In this document: piece after piece, positions 13,500 through 15,850 of the stretch
Position numbering within the stretch: position 1 is the first letter of the stretch
Layout of the letters: every line of letters begins with the position of its first letter
NCBI GenBank assembly: GCA_963509715.1
Contig: CAUPCB010000036.1
Coordinates: 1 to 15,850, forward strand
DNA length: 15,850 bases
Direction of reading: 5' to 3'
DNA from: JABCPE02 sp963509715
GTDB taxonomy: Bacteria; Bacteroidota; Bacteroidia; Flavobacteriales; Weeksellaceae
Translations under genes and position numbers: made by a program
Notes under the pieces: model-generated
What the model saw: the letters and a program-made list of their open reading frames with translations, nothing else
What the model was told of the DNA's origin: nothing
Database searches by the model: none

Positions 13500-14255
13500 A
13501 TGACAGATAGAAATCAAGATAAAAAAGACGACTTTATATTCGGTCTGCGACCAGTGATAGAGGCCATAGAGGCAGGAAAAACCATTGATAAAATTTTTAT
13601 CCAAAATGGACTGCAGGGCGACATCATTGCAGAGCTGAAAAAATTACTTTCAAAGCACGGAATCAGGGCAAATTATGTCCCTGTGGAAAAGCTAAACCGC
13701 TTTACCCGAAAAAATCATCAGGGCGTGGTGGCTTTCATCTCGGATGTTGCTTTTTATAAGGTGGAAGATGTTGTTCCACAGCTTTTTGAAGAGGGAAAAG
13801 TTCCGTTTTTATTGGTTTTGGACAGATTGACTGATGTGCGAAACTTTGGGGCGATATGCAGAACTGCTGAATGCGTGGGCGTGGATGCTGTAATTATCCC
13901 AGATAAAGGGGCGGCGCCTATCAACTCCGATGCGATGAAAACTTCGGCAGGGGCAATTTATAATATTAAAATATGTAAAGAGAAAAACCTTGCCCATACG
14001 GTGGATTACCTCCAGCAGTCGGGAATATTGGTTTATGCCTCTACGGAAAAGGCACAGAAATTGCTCTACGAGGTTGATTTTCGTGAGCCATGTGCGATTG
14101 TGATGGGTAATGAGGAAACAGGAATTTCTAAGGAAGTTCTCCATCATTCTGATGAGAAAATAAAACTCCCAATGCAGGGAAAAACCCAGTCGCTCAATGT
14201 ATCCGTGGCTTGTGGAGCGGTGCTTTATGAAGCGGTAAGACAAAGATTAAGTTAA
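13500..14255 (+). CDS. rlmB: 23S rRNA (guanosine-2'-O-)-methyltransferase RlmB (SpoU/TrmH family)
   Basis: This 251-residue SPOUT methyltransferase transfers a methyl group from SAM to the 2'-O of a 23S rRNA guanosine (G2251 in E. coli). The N-terminal substrate-binding domain starts FIFGLRPVIEAIEAGK (12-27). The knotted catalytic domain has motif 1 LDRLTDVRNFGAICRTAE (107-124, with the catalytic Arg), motif 2 IVMGNEETGIS (200-210) and motif 3 IKLPMQGKTQSLNVSVACG (221-239). Length is normal. It follows the DinB-like remnant by 6 bases and precedes the lipoprotein by 22 bases. TrmH-family tRNA methylation is a possible alternative, but the N-terminal domain favours RlmB. Confidence 0.92.
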   Translation: MTDRNQDKKDDFIFGLRPVIEAIEAGKTIDKIFIQNGLQGDIIAELKKLLSKHGIRANYVPVEKLNRFTRKNHQGVVAFISDVAFYKVEDVVPQLFEEGKVPFLLVLDRLTDVRNFGAICRTAECVGVDAVIIPDKGAAPINSDAMKTSAGAIYNIKICKEKNLAHTVDYLQQSGILVYASTEKAQKLLYEVDFREPCAIVMGNEETGISKEVLHHSDEKIKLPMQGKTQSLNVSVACGAVLYEAVRQRLS

Positions 14256-14277
14256 ACTTTAAAATAATAATTATAAA

Positions 14278-15321
14278 ATGATAAAGAGAATTTTAGCAAT
14301 AGGAATCATAGGAATGACCCTTGTAGCATGTAGTCAAGATAAAAAGACAACCGAAAATACAGATAAGAAACAAGCTACAACTACCGAAAACGCAGGAACT
14401 ACTACGACAGAAGAAGAAAAAGCTGCGCCAGTGGTAATGGCGATTTCTGATAGTGCGGGAGTTTATACACAGAAATTTATTTTAGAGAAAGGGCAGACTT
14501 ATCCGTTTTCATCAACACAGAAAGAAATCCAAACCATCAAAGACCACACAGGAAAATCCATGAGTGGAACACAGGAAGTAGTGGATGAGAGAAATATAGT
14601 GGTGGAAAACTTTGAAAATGGAGTTTATGAGCTGACTCTGAATATTGTAGGAAAGAAAATGTCTTCTACAGCTGAAGGAAAAACAGTAGTAGTAGATACC
14701 AAAGCTGCGGCACCGAAGGAAGAGCAACTGAAAAACATCTGGAATATCAATAAGGTATTAGCAGGAAGCAAGTTTACTGTTAAAATGAAGGAAAATGGAG
14801 AAGTAATTTCTATTTCTGGAATCAATGACCTTTATGCAAAAATCGAGAAAGCTGTTTCGACTATAATCAAAGATGCAAATGCTAAAAAGGCTTTCGTAGA
14901 GCAGTTTAAACAAGGTTTTAATGAAAAAATGATAAAAGAAGAATTCTCCAAAGGAATCAATATTCTACCTAAAAAAGGGGTGAAAATAGGAGAGAGCTGG
15001 ACAGAGACGGATAACATTACTCCAGATGGAAAGGTGAAATCTTCTGTCACTTATACTCTTGCAAAGGTGGAAAATGGTATTGCAGAGATTTCTATAAAAG
15101 GAGGAATTCCTCTAAAATCTGAAAAACAGACTCAGCAGGGAGTTACTGCTACTATAAGCATTCAAGGAACTCAGCAGGGGAATATCACGATAGACCAAAA
15201 TACAGGATGGATTAAAAAATCTAGCCTTAATATCAAAACAACTAACAAACAGAGCATGACAGATGGAAAACAGACAGAATCCGTCACTCAAACCTCTGAC
15301 AGTACAATTACAATAAACTAA
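14278..15321 (+). CDS. DUF6263-like lipoprotein
   Basis: This 347-residue protein has a type II signal peptide with lipobox LVAC (lipidated Cys18), followed by a low-complexity Thr/Lys/Glu linker up to about residue 50. It should be anchored to a membrane on the periplasmic or outer face. The body is mostly beta strand, with the opening YTQKFILEKGQTYPFSSTQ (62-80) and later LPKKGVKIGESWTETDNI, a pattern I associate with DUF6263 proteins. Molecular function is unknown. It is 22 bases after rlmB and 6 bases before the DUF4834 gene, so it is in the same operon. Family assignment is from memory of the pattern and should be treated as probable. Confidence 0.82.
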   Translation: MIKRILAIGIIGMTLVACSQDKKTTENTDKKQATTTENAGTTTTEEEKAAPVVMAISDSAGVYTQKFILEKGQTYPFSSTQKEIQTIKDHTGKSMSGTQEVVDERNIVVENFENGVYELTLNIVGKKMSSTAEGKTVVVDTKAAAPKEEQLKNIWNINKVLAGSKFTVKMKENGEVISISGINDLYAKIEKAVSTIIKDANAKKAFVEQFKQGFNEKMIKEEFSKGINILPKKGVKIGESWTETDNITPDGKVKSSVTYTLAKVENGIAEISIKGGIPLKSEKQTQQGVTATISIQGTQQGNITIDQNTGWIKKSSLNIKTTNKQSMTDGKQTESVTQTSDSTITIN

Positions 15322-15327
15322 ATTGTT

Positions 15328-15549
15328 ATGGGAAAACTGATAGCATTTATTTTATTTTGTTTTATATGTTATCTGATTTTGCAGTTTATCAGAAGGTCTG
15401 TGTTTTTTAAGTTTTATAAAGCTGCAAATGCACAGCAGAGAGAATATCAAAATCAAAGGAATAACAGTGGTTCTGCATCTAAAAAGGAATTTAAGAAAGA
15501 TATAAAATGGGATGCAGAAACCGTAGATTACGAAGAAGTAAAAGATTAG
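15328..15549 (+). CDS. DUF4834 family small membrane protein
   Basis: This 73-residue protein has one N-terminal membrane helix (about 4-20), a basic stretch, a Gln/Asn/Ser-rich linker, and the conserved tail KWDAETVDYEEVKD (60-73) that marks DUF4834. The tail is predicted to be cytosolic. Function is unknown. It starts 6 bases after the lipoprotein gene, and the strong terminator at 15573 follows. A 15-base palindrome (15546-15560, TTAGATTTAATCTAA) overlaps its stop codon. Confidence 0.85.
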   Translation: MGKLIAFILFCFICYLILQFIRRSVFFKFYKAANAQQREYQNQRNNSGSASKKEFKKDIKWDAETVDYEEVKD

Positions 15550-15572
15550 ATTTAATCTAAAAAAATGATAAG

Positions 15573-15609
15573 AAAGCATAGGATAAAATGAGTTATCTTA
15601 TGCTTTTTT
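15573..15609 (+). terminator. Intrinsic terminator after the rlmB operon
   Basis: A 14-base stem runs from AAAGCATAGGATAA (15573-15586) through a 6-base loop to TTATCTTATGCTTT (15593-15606), with a single G-T wobble. It is followed directly by further T's to 15609. It closes the rlmB, lipoprotein and DUF4834 operon. Confidence 0.88.
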
Positions 15610-15675
15610 CGTTTTTAAAAACAGCAAAATTTTTCTTTTTTGTATAATGTTTTATAAAAATCCATATTAAAGTAG

Positions 15676-15683
15676 TATTTTTG
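15676..15683 (+). promoter_or_regulatory. Candidate -7 promoter box for yfhO
   Basis: TATTTTTG matches TAnnTTTG exactly, 25 bases before the ATG at 15709 and downstream of the operon terminator. The -33 element is unclear. Confidence 0.5.
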
Positions 15684-15708
15684 GGCAGATTTTTTAAGTT
15701 TTAAAACT

Positions 15709-15850
15709 ATGTTTAAAGAGAATAAAAATATTTTTTATATAGCAGGAAGCCTTATTTTGTTCATTGCTATCGCCTTGATTTATACTAATCCTGTTTTCCA
15801 AGGAAAAGAGATTATACAGCATGATATAGTCCAGTATAAAGGCGGTGCAA
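15709..15850 (+). CDS. YfhO-family membrane protein, partial (3' end beyond the window)
   Basis: Only the first 47 codons are present. They show a short polar start (MFKENKN), a membrane helix at about residues 8-25, and then NPVFQGKEIIQHDIVQYKGG, the typical first periplasmic loop of YfhO-family proteins in Bacteroidota (consensus 'NPvl.Gk.l.q.Di.q..G'). YfhO proteins are large multi-pass membrane proteins of the GT-C glycosyltransferase-like class. Position after DUF4834 fits the arrangement I know in Flavobacteriia. It has its own candidate promoter behind a strong terminator, so it is a separate transcription unit. Confidence 0.8.
   Translation, partial: MFKENKNIFYIAGSLILFIAIALIYTNPVFQGKEIIQHDIVQYKGGA

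Noticed and set aside
13809..14243. A 144-codon minus-strand frame opposite rlmB
   Set aside because: It is antisense to the SPOUT catalytic motifs of rlmB and looks like no known protein.
15546..15560. 15-base palindrome over the DUF4834 stop codon as an operator
   Set aside because: It lies at the end of an operon just before a clear terminator, with no promoter there; it is short and AT-rich, so chance is likely.

Overview
The window reads as chromosomal DNA of a member of the Bacteroidota, most likely class Flavobacteriia and plausibly near Weeksellaceae. Supports are the low G+C content, several exact or near-exact Bacteroidota promoter boxes (TAnnTTTG), signal peptides ending just before Gln, and typical lineage families: BatA and BatD-like proteins, DUF4834, a DUF6263-like lipoprotein, YfhO, and HolA beside a lone HsdR-N domain protein. 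A class III (anaerobic) ribonucleotide reductase implies a facultative or microaerophilic life. No tRNA, rRNA, CRISPR array or intact insertion sequence was seen.

Left part (1-4360). The minus strand carries an unrecognised gene cut by the window edge, a membrane-anchored alpha/beta hydrolase, a SUKH (SMI1/KNR4) protein, an NAD(P)H:quinone-oxidoreductase-like flavoprotein with an unusual signal peptide, and holA (DNA polymerase III delta). Diverging from holA by only 3 bases is a small PD-(D/E)xK protein resembling the HsdR N-terminal domain.

Centre (4366-10409, minus strand). A tightly packed operon runs moxR, nrdG, nrdD, DUF58, BatD-like, batA. The MoxR AAA+ ATPase, DUF58 protein, BatD-like protein and BatA form the usual MoxR/Bat envelope module. 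The anaerobic ribonucleotide reductase and its radical-SAM activase are nested between moxR and DUF58. nrdD and the DUF58 gene are joined by a TAATG stop/start overlap, and the BatD-like gene and batA overlap by 8 bases. No batB, batC or batE follows.

Right-centre (10410-13493). A gene-free stretch of about 410 bases leads to a Zn/Cd/Pb-type P1B ATPase with its own promoter and a candidate palindromic operator. It is followed by a frameshifted N-terminal fragment of a YitT-family membrane protein that runs directly into a DinB-like gene lacking its own beginning. This looks like a recombination scar: DNA carrying the ATPase and a piece of yitT replaced the 5' end of the DinB-like gene.

Right end (13500-15850). 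rlmB (23S rRNA 2'-O-methyltransferase), a DUF6263-like lipoprotein and a DUF4834 protein form an operon closed by a strong intrinsic terminator. The first 47 codons of a YfhO-family membrane protein follow.
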